Shown: positions 26,970-37,360, counted from the first letter of the stretch. The stretch is 64,000 bases of DNA from Angomonas deanei (GCA_903995115.1 LR877150.1:699001-763000); one strand, 5' to 3'. Program-made: numbers and translations. Notes: generated by a model from the sequence alone, not told the origin.

Positions 26970-29180
26970 TTATTTTTTCCCTTTCCGCTCCGTGCGCTCG
27001 CTTACATCTTGTTGCACGCGGTCCACCTCCGCCACAGCGGTCTCCCTGACCTTCTTATTAGCCACCACTGCCGGTTTATTCTTCTGCCACTCCTGTCGAG
27101 CGGCCAACAACTCATCTTTATCGGTCATCTTGTGCATGGCCTGTAGGGCATCGTCTGTGTTTCGCTCCCCCTCGCGCACGAGAGGTAACTCCTTCTGCTT
27201 GGGTCCTTTCGCCGCTTTCGGCACCGGGGAAGTGCGAAGACCACTACTATTGCTTTTTGGTTGGCTGCTCGTGGTGTCCATAAAGGTGGAGAACCCTTTT
27301 TGCACCGAGGCCTCCTTGATTTCCAAATCGGTGATGCGGGCCTCATACACCTGTCGGAGAAAGCCAAGCTTGGAGGAAAAGTCATCCTGCATTTTGGCAA
27401 TCTGTTCCTGCTGGTTGCGGAGCTGCTGCGCCTGCTTTGAAAGGACCCCGTCATTTTTGCCGGATGACCCAGTGGCACTCGTGACCGACTGCATCTCCTC
27501 CTTGTCGTGAGAAAGAGGGCTGGAGTCCTGTGCGACTCGGTTGCTGCTATTTTGGAGCGTACCTGTCGGCATAAGGGCCTGATTGTATTTATTCTCGAAC
27601 TGTTGGTGCATGATATCCTTCCCACCCTGTCGCTCCGTCGTGGACACCGATAACGTGAGTGTCTTGAGAAAGGCACTCATCTCGTCTTCTAGGGTCATAT
27701 TCTCATTGAGTTTGTCAATATTGTCGTCGATCGTTTTCACCACCTCCATCAGCTCAAACACGGTCTCGAACGGAGGGGTGTTCAGGTCGGACTCGTCGAA
27801 CAGAGTGGCCGGTGGGAGCACCGCGACGCCTTCATTGCCCCTCAGACCACCGCCTTGTAGAGCCGCCAGCTCACTCTCAGCGGCCATCTTTTCAATAAAG
27901 GTAAAACCACCACCTGGTGCATCTCCCATCTTTTCGTCTCCTAAACTAGCCCTCGTGTTATTACCACCCTTACCCGCCTCCTTGGCACGTTTCTCCTTAT
28001 TTTCACGGATGGCGGCAAGCGTGTACCCACCCTGCCAGCGCTGCGCCGTAATGCGGCCTAGTCGATCCACAGAGGCAATCGCGCCATACGGAAACGTGGT
28101 TTGCATCTTTTTTAACAAGTCCGTCGTGAACTCTCGTAGCTCCGCGAGTAGCGCCTTGGATTTTCGCAACTTGATATTCTGCAAATCATACAGGCGAATG
28201 TGCTGATAGGAGAGGTACAAAATCTTTTTCCGGTCTTGCAGGGCGCTCATCAGTTCATTGGCGGTCTCCGCGACCGTGTCTTTCACCGCCGTAAACCGCC
28301 CCACAATTTGGGAAAAGTTGGACTCGAGCATTTTCAACTTGAAACGGACACTCGGTTCCACCGCTAGATAGGCCTCCCCGGTGCGCGGACCTTGACTGCA
28401 GGACAACAGAGCCTCCTTCACCTCCGTGATGAGCGCCCTGGAGCTACGAATTTGCTGTCCCAAATTGTCCATTGTCTGACTAAAGGTTGCCCGTGTGGGG
28501 TTGAGACGCTCCTGGATCTCCACCTCGAGGGAGACCTTCTCGTAGCTATCCTTGCAGTTCTTCTCCAAGTCGGTATTCACTTGGTGGAAGAGCACCGCCA
28601 TTTGGTCTTCCAGGGCGGCTGTCTGCAGCTGAAGTGCCTGATTGCGTTCCTCGAGTAGTTCCACCGCCTTTCCGTGGTCCATGGCGACCTGCCCGAGATT
28701 GGTCAGCATTTTTTGCAGGTTGATCTTTTCCTCCTCCGTTTCCTTCAACTTTTTCTTGGACTCCCGCAGCTCTTTCTGTAGGATGCGCACCTCGGCAAAA
28801 TGAAAGTGCTCATCACAGTGCTCGTCAGCGAAAAAGAGACTAAAGAAGCAACCCAGCAATCGACCTAGCTCCGATGTTCTCCGGAACAGTTTGGAAGAGA
28901 GGAGCAGCATGTCCGTAATGGGGAGACTAGAGGTGAACTCTTCCTCCAGCTTGAACATGATGTCCTTAAAGGCCACTAAATCGTACACGCTGCCCGCCAC
29001 CTCCGTCATGCAAAGACTAATCATGTCTCTCAGCGACTGTAACTCGGTGAACTGGGTGCTAGAAAGCTCGTCGTAGGGTTCACTCAAGTTTACCCCTTTA
29101 AAAGGGAAGGAGCTCTCCGTTTGGGTTTCTTTGGACACCATATTGCGGTACCGAGCCGCCATTGGGGGATTTTCACTCAT
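26970..29180 (-). CDS. long coiled-coil protein with KETQT motif, unknown function
   Basis: 736 residues. Residues 17-21 read KETQT, the consensus for binding dynein light chain LC8, in a disordered N-terminus. Residues 30-125 form a helical domain. Coiled coils follow at about 125-225 (heptad-rich, EVRILQKELRESKKKLKETEEEK) and more weakly at 230-365. A Gly/Ala-rich linker is at about 390-440, and further helix at 470-515 and 595-640. The C-terminus is basic. The layout suits a cytoskeletal or flagellar structural protein, and ciliary genes (BBS9, DNAI2) sit in the same cluster, but that is weak context. I do not recognise a named family. Confidence 0.7.
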   Translation of the reverse strand: MSENPPMAARYRNMVSKETQTESSFPFKGVNLSEPYDELSSTQFTELQSLRDMISLCMTEVAGSVYDLVAFKDIMFKLEEEFTSSLPITDMLLLSSKLFRRTSELGRLLGCFFSLFFADEHCDEHFHFAEVRILQKELRESKKKLKETEEEKINLQKMLTNLGQVAMDHGKAVELLEERNQALQLQTAALEDQMAVLFHQVNTDLEKNCKDSYEKVSLEVEIQERLNPTRATFSQTMDNLGQQIRSSRALITEVKEALLSCSQGPRTGEAYLAVEPSVRFKLKMLESNFSQIVGRFTAVKDTVAETANELMSALQDRKKILYLSYQHIRLYDLQNIKLRKSKALLAELREFTTDLLKKMQTTFPYGAIASVDRLGRITAQRWQGGYTLAAIRENKEKRAKEAGKGGNNTRASLGDEKMGDAPGGGFTFIEKMAAESELAALQGGGLRGNEGVAVLPPATLFDESDLNTPPFETVFELMEVVKTIDDNIDKLNENMTLEDEMSAFLKTLTLSVSTTERQGGKDIMHQQFENKYNQALMPTGTLQNSSNRVAQDSSPLSHDKEEMQSVTSATGSSGKNDGVLSKQAQQLRNQQEQIAKMQDDFSSKLGFLRQVYEARITDLEIKEASVQKGFSTFMDTTSSQPKSNSSGLRTSPVPKAAKGPKQKELPLVREGERNTDDALQAMHKMTDKDELLAARQEWQKNKPAVVANKKVRETAVAEVDRVQQDVSERTERKGKK

Positions 29181-29384
29181 TTTGGTTTACCAAAAAAACA
29201 ATTGCCCACGCTTTAATAAAGTATACTGAATCGTTTGTGCTCTAGGGTTTGGAAACAAGAACAAGGGGGGGAGAGAGAACGAGTTAGAATCACATAGGCA
29301 ACAAAATGGACAGTTAAAAATAGGGAAGAGAAGAAAATCACTTTAATATAGAACACAATCAGTCATTTTCATTGACGCCGCCCC

Positions 29385-31703
29385 TTATTCACCGTCTGTC
29401 GCACTAAACTGGAGAATGAGGTTCCGTTTGAGTGCATCGGAGAGAATCTTACGCCCGAACGCACTGCTCAGCAATACCGACATGGTGGACTCCCCCATTC
29501 GTATTTGACGCAACTTCATGTCTTGGATAATGTCAAACGCGAACCCCTCATTCTCAAAGGCGGCGGCTGTTTCAATTAGTTTATTATACATTTTGACGTT
29601 CAGCTTTACATTGGAAACTTGCGCGCTCTCAAACACGCGCTTCAGACCCTTTTGGTCCTTTCTGCCATACAGCATGTCTAGCATCACTTCGTAGCTTTCC
29701 AAATTGACATCCAGCACGTTGCTGGATTTGATCTCATTGAAGAGCTTTTGTACCATATCCTCGTTTCCTTTTTGTAGGTAGTACTTCATGGCGATACTGT
29801 AGGTCTCCACCGTCGCCAGCGGCAACTCCGCCACCTTGTGCTCTTTCACTTCCTCAAATAGAGTTTCAAGCTGCTTGTCGGAGAGGTGACACAGCAGTCT
29901 TAACACCCGGTGTAGCACCTTTTCAGAGACTAGCTTATCACCACCCTCGCCATTGTCCACTTTCGTCTGCTCAATCAGTGACTGGAGCAACTTTAACGGT
30001 TGGTCTGTATCTTTTTTCATTTCGCACAAGTGCACAAACAGACAGTAGGATTCATTGTTGGGCTTGACAGAGGCGTACGGATTGGTGAGGTTCTCCCACA
30101 CGCCAAATCCCTTCTCTAAACTGGACTCATTGATGCAGGCGCGAAGAATCACATTGTACGTTTCCGCGTCTGGGGCGGACCCTAGAGAGTGTATGCCCAC
30201 CTTCATCTCATCAAAGTACTTGAACACAATCGGGTCACCCACAGCGGACAGCACGGAGAGGTAGTAGTTATACAGCTTGACGTCAATCAGCACCCCGCGC
30301 TGCTTTAACTCCTCGAGGATGGCATCGGCCCACTCCTTGTCCTTCACGACCTCGCAAACCTCCCAGAGGACGGTGGCCATCTCGCGGTCAACGTGTACAT
30401 TACTTTTGGCCATCTCCACCTGCGCCAACGGCTTGCACCGTTCCGGGTAGCCGAGGTGTAGGTTCGCCTTGATCATTATGAGAAACGTTTCCTTATTCAA
30501 GTAGAGTGTGTTGCTCAAAATACTACAATTCTCCTGTGGATCGACGGCGCTAAAGATATCTTCTACACCACCACTGTACTCCCCCTTTTCCTTCTTGGCG
30601 TTCGCACTCTTGACAGACGCGCACATTTGGTCGTAGAGCGTGAAGACCCGAAAATCTTCGCACTGGTAGAGTACGCAGAATATTTTGTTGTAGGAGAAGG
30701 TATTCGGCTGCAAGTGCATCGACTTGATATCTGAAAACAACACTAGGACTAGTTCTACCAGGGCCGTCTTGCCCTGCCGTTTCTGCTCCTCGGTACGACG
30801 AAGTTTGCTATAGCTACCTCTAGCACAAATGTAGTCCAGTCGTTGCTCGCAGAGCCACAGGAGCGTATTGTACGTCACGATATCCGGCAGAACCCCTTTT
30901 CGCTTCATCTCTTCAAAAATTTGGAATGCACGGTCGTAGTCGTCATTGACACGGGCCGCTTTCAGCACGGTATTGTACGTACGAAGGGTTGGGGCGGTTT
31001 GTGGGTTATCGGACATTTCCCGAAACATTTTCAAGGTTTCCTCGTAGGGGGCAGAATCCACCAGCACGCTCATGAAGCAATTGTACGTGTTGGAGTCCTT
31101 TTCGACACCGTTTTCCTTCATTTCATCAATGAAGTAGGTCGCCTGCGCTACATCCTTGACTGCCGCGCAATACCCCAACAACGAATTGTACATGGACGTG
31201 TCTGGTATGACGTTGAAAATCTCCTTCATTTGCTGATACAACAGAAAGGTGCGATTGTAACTGGCACTTCTCTCACACGCACGGAAAAGGATACGATACG
31301 TTTCCAAATCTGGTCTCACGCTGCTATTCTTTTTCATACCCTCCCCCTTCAGTTCCTCGTATAGGGAAAAGATGGGCGAGTCCTTGAACGGGATGAGACG
31401 CTTCATGAGCAAGTTGTAGGTCACCGTATTGAGGGGAATACCTTCCCTTATCATTCTCTCATGGACTAGATTGACCAGCCGCAAGGGGCTTTCACGAGGT
31501 CGTGTTTCCGCCAAGAGGCTGTTAAAGCTCGCGGTGTAGGGTGCGCACTCTTCCACCACGCGAGTATCCTCGTCGCTGGCCACTTTCGTCGTGTGTGGCC
31601 CTTCGTCACTCCGCTTCTTTTCCCCCTTGACGAACCGCTCCTCTGTTCCGTCGGGTCGGGTGATGATCACCTCCGCCGCCTTCTTTTTTGTGAATTCGGA
31701 CAT
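29385..31703 (-). CDS. pentatricopeptide repeat (PPR) protein
   Basis: 772 residues with roughly a dozen or more PPR units from about 75 to 740, for example VTYNLLMKRLI, TYNTVLKAARVNDDYDRAFQ, VTYNTLLWLCEQR and AETYNVILRACINESSLEKG. PPR helices bind single-stranded RNA one base per repeat. In kinetoplastids most act on mitochondrial rRNA and mRNA. The N-terminus (MSEFTKKKAAEVIITRPDGT) does not look like a typical mitochondrial presequence, so location is uncertain. No endonuclease (SMR) or other catalytic domain is visible. The P-type spacing is broken by insertions near residues 280-320 and 370-400. Confidence 0.85.
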   Translation of the reverse strand: MSEFTKKKAAEVIITRPDGTEERFVKGEKKRSDEGPHTTKVASDEDTRVVEECAPYTASFNSLLAETRPRESPLRLVNLVHERMIREGIPLNTVTYNLLMKRLIPFKDSPIFSLYEELKGEGMKKNSSVRPDLETYRILFRACERSASYNRTFLLYQQMKEIFNVIPDTSMYNSLLGYCAAVKDVAQATYFIDEMKENGVEKDSNTYNCFMSVLVDSAPYEETLKMFREMSDNPQTAPTLRTYNTVLKAARVNDDYDRAFQIFEEMKRKGVLPDIVTYNTLLWLCEQRLDYICARGSYSKLRRTEEQKRQGKTALVELVLVLFSDIKSMHLQPNTFSYNKIFCVLYQCEDFRVFTLYDQMCASVKSANAKKEKGEYSGGVEDIFSAVDPQENCSILSNTLYLNKETFLIMIKANLHLGYPERCKPLAQVEMAKSNVHVDREMATVLWEVCEVVKDKEWADAILEELKQRGVLIDVKLYNYYLSVLSAVGDPIVFKYFDEMKVGIHSLGSAPDAETYNVILRACINESSLEKGFGVWENLTNPYASVKPNNESYCLFVHLCEMKKDTDQPLKLLQSLIEQTKVDNGEGGDKLVSEKVLHRVLRLLCHLSDKQLETLFEEVKEHKVAELPLATVETYSIAMKYYLQKGNEDMVQKLFNEIKSSNVLDVNLESYEVMLDMLYGRKDQKGLKRVFESAQVSNVKLNVKMYNKLIETAAAFENEGFAFDIIQDMKLRQIRMGESTMSVLLSSAFGRKILSDALKRNLILQFSATDGE

Positions 31704-31930
31704 GACGCAATGTAGACCGATTGGTTGGTGGTTTCTTTTGCTGTTAAAAGAGTGGTTGCAGAGAAAAGGAAAAAAAAAAAAGAGAGGAGAAAAGATGAAG
31801 AGAATTACTTAATAAGCACTCCGGTAGCAATAGCGGAGAGAAATAGAAACAGCCTGAGCACAACAACAAAAATGGAAATATACTGCTCAACTATTCTAGA
31901 TGGTTTCAGCTTATAAATATTGAGGTGAGG

Positions 31931-32740
31931 TTAAATAACATTCTGGAGGTCGTTCGCATAGGTGATGTGCTCTCGGATAATGTCTGTAAATGGGATTTCC
32001 TTCTTTGCCTTGTCCTCGTCGCGGTCAAAAATAAACTTCTTGTTGTCACTCGACAGCTGCCACTTGTAGTCACGGCCGATCTGCAAGACATGCTCAGGTG
32101 AGCTCATCATGAGAATCTTCTGCGCCGCCTCTACCGACAGTTGCGTGTAGGAGTGAGGAATACACTCTGCCACCTCGTGGCGCACGGTATCCTCTAACAT
32201 CTCCACCAGCGGCACATACTCGCTAGACGGCACCTTCTTACGGGAGGTGAGGAGTTTGTTGTAACTTCCCTCCATCAGGTACCGCTCCAGTAAGACGGCA
32301 AAACGAATGTCAATGTTACTGCCGTGAATATCGTACGGAATGCGCTCTAACTCGGAGTGGAACTGCGCTATCTTGCTCAACACCAGCAACCGGACAAGGT
32401 TGAGTCCCAGTATCTTCAAGTAAATAGGGGACTCTTCCAGATCGGAGACATCGGTGTAGTACAGCTGCAGTTGGTTAAAGTACAACTCAAACCGGTCCAC
32501 GTCTTTCTGACGGGCACTGACCAAGACGGCCAGTTCAAGAATGTTTCTCGTGAGGGTCAACTCCTCCATTCTAGTTTCGCTTTGGGCAGACGGGTTCAAG
32601 AAGGTTGGAAAGAAGATAATGTACCGCTTAATGCCGTTCAGGATTTCCACTGAAGCGTCGTCCTTGTTGCCGTCGTAGCTAGCCTTCAGTCGCTGATACT
32701 CCTCCGCGACCTTTCGGACATTAACCGAAGAAGTGCTCAT
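31931..32740 (-). CDS. RPN12: 26S proteasome regulatory subunit RPN12/PSMD8
   Basis: 269 residues from the ATG at 32740, the first after a CT-repeat tract and ACAAG; the upstream open frame is splice signal. The central segments LKILGLNLVRLLVLSKIAQFHSELE and LERYLMEGSYNKLL, then VRHEVAECI, are characteristic of RPN12. The C-terminal winged helix (SVEAAQKILMM...DYKWQLSSDNKKFIF) matches the PCI-type end that completes lid assembly. Standard length. It works in the proteasome lid, downstream of the ubiquitin ligase and deubiquitinase functions also coded in this window. Confidence 0.9.
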   Translation of the reverse strand: MSTSSVNVRKVAEEYQRLKASYDGNKDDASVEILNGIKRYIIFFPTFLNPSAQSETRMEELTLTRNILELAVLVSARQKDVDRFELYFNQLQLYYTDVSDLEESPIYLKILGLNLVRLLVLSKIAQFHSELERIPYDIHGSNIDIRFAVLLERYLMEGSYNKLLTSRKKVPSSEYVPLVEMLEDTVRHEVAECIPHSYTQLSVEAAQKILMMSSPEHVLQIGRDYKWQLSSDNKKFIFDRDEDKAKKEIPFTDIIREHITYANDLQNVI

Positions 32741-32764
32741 TTTGAATGGGGAGTCGTCCACCAA

Positions 32765-32824
32765 CTTGTAAGAAAAATAAAAACTAAGGATGTAGTTAAA
32801 AGGAATAGAGAGAGAGAGAGAGAG
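32765..32824 (-). promoter_or_regulatory. predicted trans-splice acceptor with CT repeat, RPN12 gene
   Basis: Transcript sense: a (CT) run ending near 32809, a T/C-rich stretch, then TTTTTCTTACAAG with AG at 32766-32765; ATG at 32740. Confidence 0.6.
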
Positions 32825-32954
32825 CGTGAGTGTAAACCGGAATAGATCTATTCGGTGTCCAGCACGGCGATCGTTCCACAACCATATTACAACTTTTTTT
32901 TTTTTTTAGCAAATGAGCAGGGTGGTAACAATAAAAAATAAAATAAAGAAGCAG

Positions 32955-34043
32955 TTAAAAAAATTGTGTTCTCCCGCAGGCGAGGACGATACCCATGGTA
33001 TTACTTTTCACACAATGCACATCGTCTGGCGGTAACCCACCATTATTAGAATATTCCGCGACACCACGCTGCCGCTTAACGGCAAAGCCATTAGACTTCT
33101 CCAACGAAGCAAAGGGATTGTTCGTACACCGTGACACACTCCCGTCCACCAACGAAACCGCATTGCTGCGGTTGGGGTCTTGCTTGGTTTGCGGTCGACG
33201 CCGTAGATACACTGGTGAAAGAGCATCCGAGTGGTCCGTCTGAACACTGGCGGGATTTTGTCCAAGTGGCACTTCCTCCCTCGTCGGCGTGGCGGCTCCA
33301 TCAGAGGAGCAGGAGGAACAGGTGGAGTTGGTGATATTCTGTAACAGTGAGGTTTTGAGGGTGTGAAGGGAGTGAATTAACTCTTCTGGTGAGGTGCCGC
33401 TGGTGTGAGACGAAGGAACGGGAAGAGGTGGTGGATCTCTCCCATCGCATCGGTCGACCGACACCAGCGCCACCTGTGGGCTACGACTGGAAAAACGAAC
33501 CCGCCGTGACTGCAGGTTGTCCACTGTGTCGTCCTCAGGCGATACATCACTTAAACTGTTGACCTTCTCGATGGGTGAAATGGTATCCAGACTCGTGCCG
33601 AACGACGGCCGGGTACGCTTTGCAGACAGACGTTCACTACCATCTGTGCGTAAAGAACCACGAGAAGCCAGCGATACGGCCGTGGTGAACTGTTTTTGAA
33701 TCTGCAAGTCGTGCTTCTGAAGGAGGGTAAACCGCTGCATTACCCGTTCCAGGGGGACGGCAGCCGAGGCGTCCGAATGGGTGAACTTTTTGGACTCTCT
33801 GGTCAGCGGGAGTGCGACGCTGTCCGTAGCCCCGAGGTCCTCTGCACTTTTGGGCGTGAGGCGCGCAATGGACAGCCGCCGTACACCACTACCACTTTCC
33901 CCTTGTCGTTCTCCTTCCCTACTACCAGTCAACCGAGGGATCAGGGCAGCCAGCTCCTTTTCCTTCACTGAAATTTTATTTTTAAGGTCTTCATGGTATG
34001 CCTCCAAGTTTGCAATAAGGGTTCGAATATTTCTCTCTTTCAT
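32955..34043 (-). CDS. disordered protein with short N-terminal coiled coil, unknown
   Basis: 362 residues from the ATG at 34043. Residues 1-40 form a charged helix (MKERNIRTLIANLEAYHEDLKNKISVKEKELAALI in outline), likely a coiled coil. The rest is Ser/Thr/Pro/Arg-rich with many possible phosphosites (RRVRFSSRSP, TPKSAEDL). A cysteine cluster CSSCSSD lies near residue 245. No catalytic domain or repeats. Spacing and codon composition look like those of real neighbours. Function unknown; a regulatory or scaffold role is only a guess. Confidence 0.65.
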   Translation of the reverse strand: MKERNIRTLIANLEAYHEDLKNKISVKEKELAALIPRLTGSREGERQGESGSGVRRLSIARLTPKSAEDLGATDSVALPLTRESKKFTHSDASAAVPLERVMQRFTLLQKHDLQIQKQFTTAVSLASRGSLRTDGSERLSAKRTRPSFGTSLDTISPIEKVNSLSDVSPEDDTVDNLQSRRVRFSSRSPQVALVSVDRCDGRDPPPLPVPSSHTSGTSPEELIHSLHTLKTSLLQNITNSTCSSCSSDGAATPTREEVPLGQNPASVQTDHSDALSPVYLRRRPQTKQDPNRSNAVSLVDGSVSRCTNNPFASLEKSNGFAVKRQRGVAEYSNNGGLPPDDVHCVKSNTMGIVLACGRTQFF

Positions 34044-34286
34044 GGTGTGACTTTGGACGGAAATAAGAGAGGGGTATCATCTAGATAAGAAGCAGGCAAC
34101 GAATGGATGTTCCACCAAAAAGTCAACAGAACACTTGTTGCGTGACATCAGAATTGATACAAAAAAAAAAAAAAAAAAACATAAATTTGAATGAGAATGA
34201 ATAGTGTACATGGGTATTTCCAATTAAAATAATAATACAAAGAAGTAAGCACGGGTTATTTACATATATGCATTATCTTTTCTGGT

Positions 34287-35732
34287 TCACTCTCGCACAT
34301 AACAGTGTACCGAACGAATTAGGTTGGCTTTTATCGGCGGGCCGTCTTGATCAAACTTTGCGAGCAGACTGCCCATTTTTTGCGATTCGAACCGTTTCTT
34401 CTCCAAATAGTCAATGTCGACGCTATCCCCCTCCCTCACGTCCTCCACCATGAGTGAATAGTTCCGTCGTTTCCGTGGCTTTGTCAGCAAACGCCGTAAC
34501 TCTGTTGTGGGCTCCTTGGTTATTTTAATCTCGAAAGGGGTGACAATGTCGCTCTGAAAGAGGTCCTGTGGACTTGTTTGTACCTCACGCGTTCGGTTCT
34601 CACTGATGTCACTGGTGTCTATGAACGAGATGGTGGGTTCCGGACAGGGTGGCGGTGTGCCACGCCGGGAACCAAAAAGAACATTTCTATTCTTCTTTAA
34701 CGAGCGGAGTTGCGCCTCTAGTTCATCTCGCTCTACTGAGTTCAGTACTCTCTCCGTCACAGGAGTGCCCGTACTATCCTCAATATCTAGTACATCGGTT
34801 AATTGAGAAGCTTCCGAAAACTCCAGATACTCCTGCACCCGCCGCAGCTGTCGCACGAGCGCCAGGGGTACCCACTGCGGGTCCTTCTGTCCCTTCATTT
34901 CCGCTAGTAGAAAGACCTCTCCATTCTCGCACTTCTCCCCCAAAATGTTGACCAGTACACTATCTAGCCGCACCACGTCCACAATGGTGCGGTCGACGAT
35001 TCCGGAAAAGTAGAAACAACACGTTTCATAGTACAAATTTTCCAAGGTCACACGGCCGCTCGTCTCCTCCAACTGCAGTATCTCCATGCTGTGCTGTAGT
35101 GCCCACCACGCCGCGTCGTCTGTGAGGTGTTTTTCGATACGGGCCAACTGGTTGTGGGAGTGCTCCTCTTTCACACTACCAGCGCGATCGTCCATTGGGG
35201 CACATCCAATGGTGTCCGTCCTCCTCACATCCAATTGGGTGACTCTATCGTCCGCCACGACCGGTAAAAAGTGGTGCTCGTGATCGGTGATTTCAAGAAA
35301 AAGGCACTCGAACATGGCGGCTAGATTGTACATCTTTCGCTTCTTCAGTATCGCGCAAACTGAATCGCCGTTTCTGTTGGTGGCAGTGATATTCGCCCCG
35401 CGGTCGACCAACAGCAATAACACCGACCCGACATTCGGCGCAGAAGCCGCAGCAGCTAAGATGGCCGTGGCACTATTGTTATTTCGTGCCTCCAACGGCA
35501 GCCCCAAGTCTAAGAACAGATTGATGGCCGGAATGAAACCAAGCGAGGCCGCCCAATGCAGGAGGCTATTACCGTTATAGTCGGCAACGTAAACACTATC
35601 ACAGACATGTGTCCAACGGTGTATTCGCTCAATGTCTTGCTGTGCTATAAGGTCTACAATGTGCTGTACTTCTCGGTCGTTGAACTGCAAAGATACTTCA
35701 CAATGGTCAGAGACCCTACGATCCAGATTCAT
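34287..35732 (-). CDS. ankyrin-repeat protein, unknown function
   Basis: 481 residues. About three ankyrin repeats span 50-150: YNGNSLLHWAASLGFIPAINLFLDLG, then NNNSATAILAAA, then a RGANITATNRNGDSVCAIL unit. A conserved-looking mixed region follows (190-320), including LENLYYETCCFYFSGIVDRTIVDVVRLDSVLVNIL, which could be a small beta domain. The C-terminal 150 residues are disordered and hold REVQT (382-386), a possible LC8-binding site, plus a basic patch KPRKRRNYS. It is presumably a protein-protein adaptor. No enzyme domain is seen. Confidence 0.72.
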   Translation of the reverse strand: MNLDRRVSDHCEVSLQFNDREVQHIVDLIAQQDIERIHRWTHVCDSVYVADYNGNSLLHWAASLGFIPAINLFLDLGLPLEARNNNSATAILAAAASAPNVGSVLLLLVDRGANITATNRNGDSVCAILKKRKMYNLAAMFECLFLEITDHEHHFLPVVADDRVTQLDVRRTDTIGCAPMDDRAGSVKEEHSHNQLARIEKHLTDDAAWWALQHSMEILQLEETSGRVTLENLYYETCCFYFSGIVDRTIVDVVRLDSVLVNILGEKCENGEVFLLAEMKGQKDPQWVPLALVRQLRRVQEYLEFSEASQLTDVLDIEDSTGTPVTERVLNSVERDELEAQLRSLKKNRNVLFGSRRGTPPPCPEPTISFIDTSDISENRTREVQTSPQDLFQSDIVTPFEIKITKEPTTELRRLLTKPRKRRNYSLMVEDVREGDSVDIDYLEKKRFESQKMGSLLAKFDQDGPPIKANLIRSVHCYVRE

Positions 35733-35901
35733 GTGAGCGAACTATTACAAAATTCCTTCTCTATTGCACAAGAGTCTAAAAGGAAAAGAAAAAAAAAGGG
35801 GGGGGAACATAGAATAACCACGAAAACCTTCACCAAATACACTAAATAAACATAAACCTTCTGATAGATGTTTTGTACACCCTATGAATTTGTATGAATA
35901 T

Positions 35902-36948
35902 CTATAACATGAAGAAGGAAACCAGAATAGCAGAGAGGACAGCCGCGGGGTAGAAGAGCGTCATGAAGACGGGAACGCCACCCACCACAGCGAAGAGGTA
36001 CATGTAGAGGCACCCGAGCAGCGACGGCCACCCTTCCTGGACCACTTGCACCATTAAGGAAGGCTGCACCACCGCGACACTGTTCTCCGCCATGGTCCAG
36101 TACTTTTCCTCCTCCAGTGCCTCACCAGACAGCAGATCGGCATCGTCGGGGTCATTGGTTTCCGCTACTTGACTGAAATGAAGTTTTTCGCCAGTATCAC
36201 TAGCAACTGGAATCTTATCTCTCACCACGTCCGTTTCTGGTAGTGTTTCGGTTGGGGCTTTTTTCAACTCGTTGTCGGTCGCCCGTTGTTTCGTCTGTAT
36301 TTTGCATACTAGGGTCAGCACATTCATCAAAACTGTCAGACACAACAACAAACTGGAATGATGGACGACGTAAAACGTCGCGATCGCATCTTTTTGCGCC
36401 TCCTCCGACGAAAACTGAGAAAGCTTCTTTACCGACTCCGCGGGTAGTTGCAATACCGAATCAGACACCGGTAGGAGCCAATCGGCGCAGTCTTCCGATA
36501 CTTTTTTAGCGAGGAATATCGCTCGCAGCCTACTGCTAGCTCCTTCAAAGAAATTGCCGCACATAAAGTACAGTCGTAGCTGACTCAGCCACGAATGGGA
36601 CCACGTGGGCACTGGAAGCATGTGCCGTCTCCACAACATGGTGGAGGGAAGCAGCACATAACCAAGAATCGTGTACACCCCATAATAGACGGTCCATGCC
36701 CAGAAGAGTATAAACAACTGTCTTGCTACCCATCCTTTGGTCTCCCGCGACCGGTTCACCTCTATCGCGTTGGGGACAGTCTCTTTTCTAGACTTTGCCA
36801 CCGTATAAAGCACGTATCCTAGCAAAGAAAGGAACACTAAAAACAATACGAACGCACCCGACGGTGACTCCACCACACTCATGTCGAATGACGCCGCCAC
36901 ATTTGAGGTAGGCTGAAGGATCTGCTGTGAAAAATTTCTAGGTTTCAT
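35902..36948 (-). CDS. multi-pass membrane protein, unknown function
   Basis: 348 residues with about five hydrophobic helices: 31-50 (GAFVLFLVFLSLLGYVLYTV), 76-103 (LFILFWAWTVYYGVYTILGYVLL), about 190-215 (FYVVHHSSLLLCLTVLMNVLTLV), 308-325 (LLGCLYMYLFAVVGGVPV) and 328-348. A soluble Thr/Glu/Asp-rich loop lies at about 220-290. No recognised transporter or enzyme motif and no cleavable signal peptide. M23 could be an alternative start. The final hydrophobic helix ends right at the C-terminus. Confidence 0.7.
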   Translation of the reverse strand: MKPRNFSQQILQPTSNVAASFDMSVVESPSGAFVLFLVFLSLLGYVLYTVAKSRKETVPNAIEVNRSRETKGWVARQLFILFWAWTVYYGVYTILGYVLLPSTMLWRRHMLPVPTWSHSWLSQLRLYFMCGNFFEGASSRLRAIFLAKKVSEDCADWLLPVSDSVLQLPAESVKKLSQFSSEEAQKDAIATFYVVHHSSLLLCLTVLMNVLTLVCKIQTKQRATDNELKKAPTETLPETDVVRDKIPVASDTGEKLHFSQVAETNDPDDADLLSGEALEEEKYWTMAENSVAVVQPSLMVQVVQEGWPSLLGCLYMYLFAVVGGVPVFMTLFYPAAVLSAILVSFFML

Positions 36949-37360
36949 TTTTGCTATACGTGTGCGTACTCAAAGATAGCTACGAAACAGAGGGAGGAAA
37001 CAAAATGTTGGCGCATCAAAAAAAAAAAGAACGCGACGTTTCTTGTTTTAACGGTCAAAAGAAGGAATAACAGCAAACCATAATGGGAATTATTAGTGAA
37101 ATACAATGCTTTAAGGGATTTTAAAAAAGAAAAAAAACATTATTATTATTATGTTAAATTAGACGGTAAGAAAATGGAGCTTCTGTTGTTGAACCGAGAG
37201 ATGTTACGCTGGTTTTTTGATTTTCAAAGAAGAAGAGACTGTTAGAAGCTGTTCCAAAAATATCACAAAGCAAAAAAAAAAAAAAAGCATGTTTACCACC
37301 TTCACAGCTTAACTTGCAAGGGTGTGAAGAGTTTTATATAGATTGAAATATGTAATGAAT
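36949..37360. other. long intergenic spacer
   Basis: 412 bases, AT-rich, no open frame above background. Contains A runs at 37019-37028 and 37275-37288 and a short TTATTATTATTATG stretch near 37138-37152. Expected to hold the 3' UTR of the elongase gene and the splice signal of the membrane-protein gene. Confidence 0.55.
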
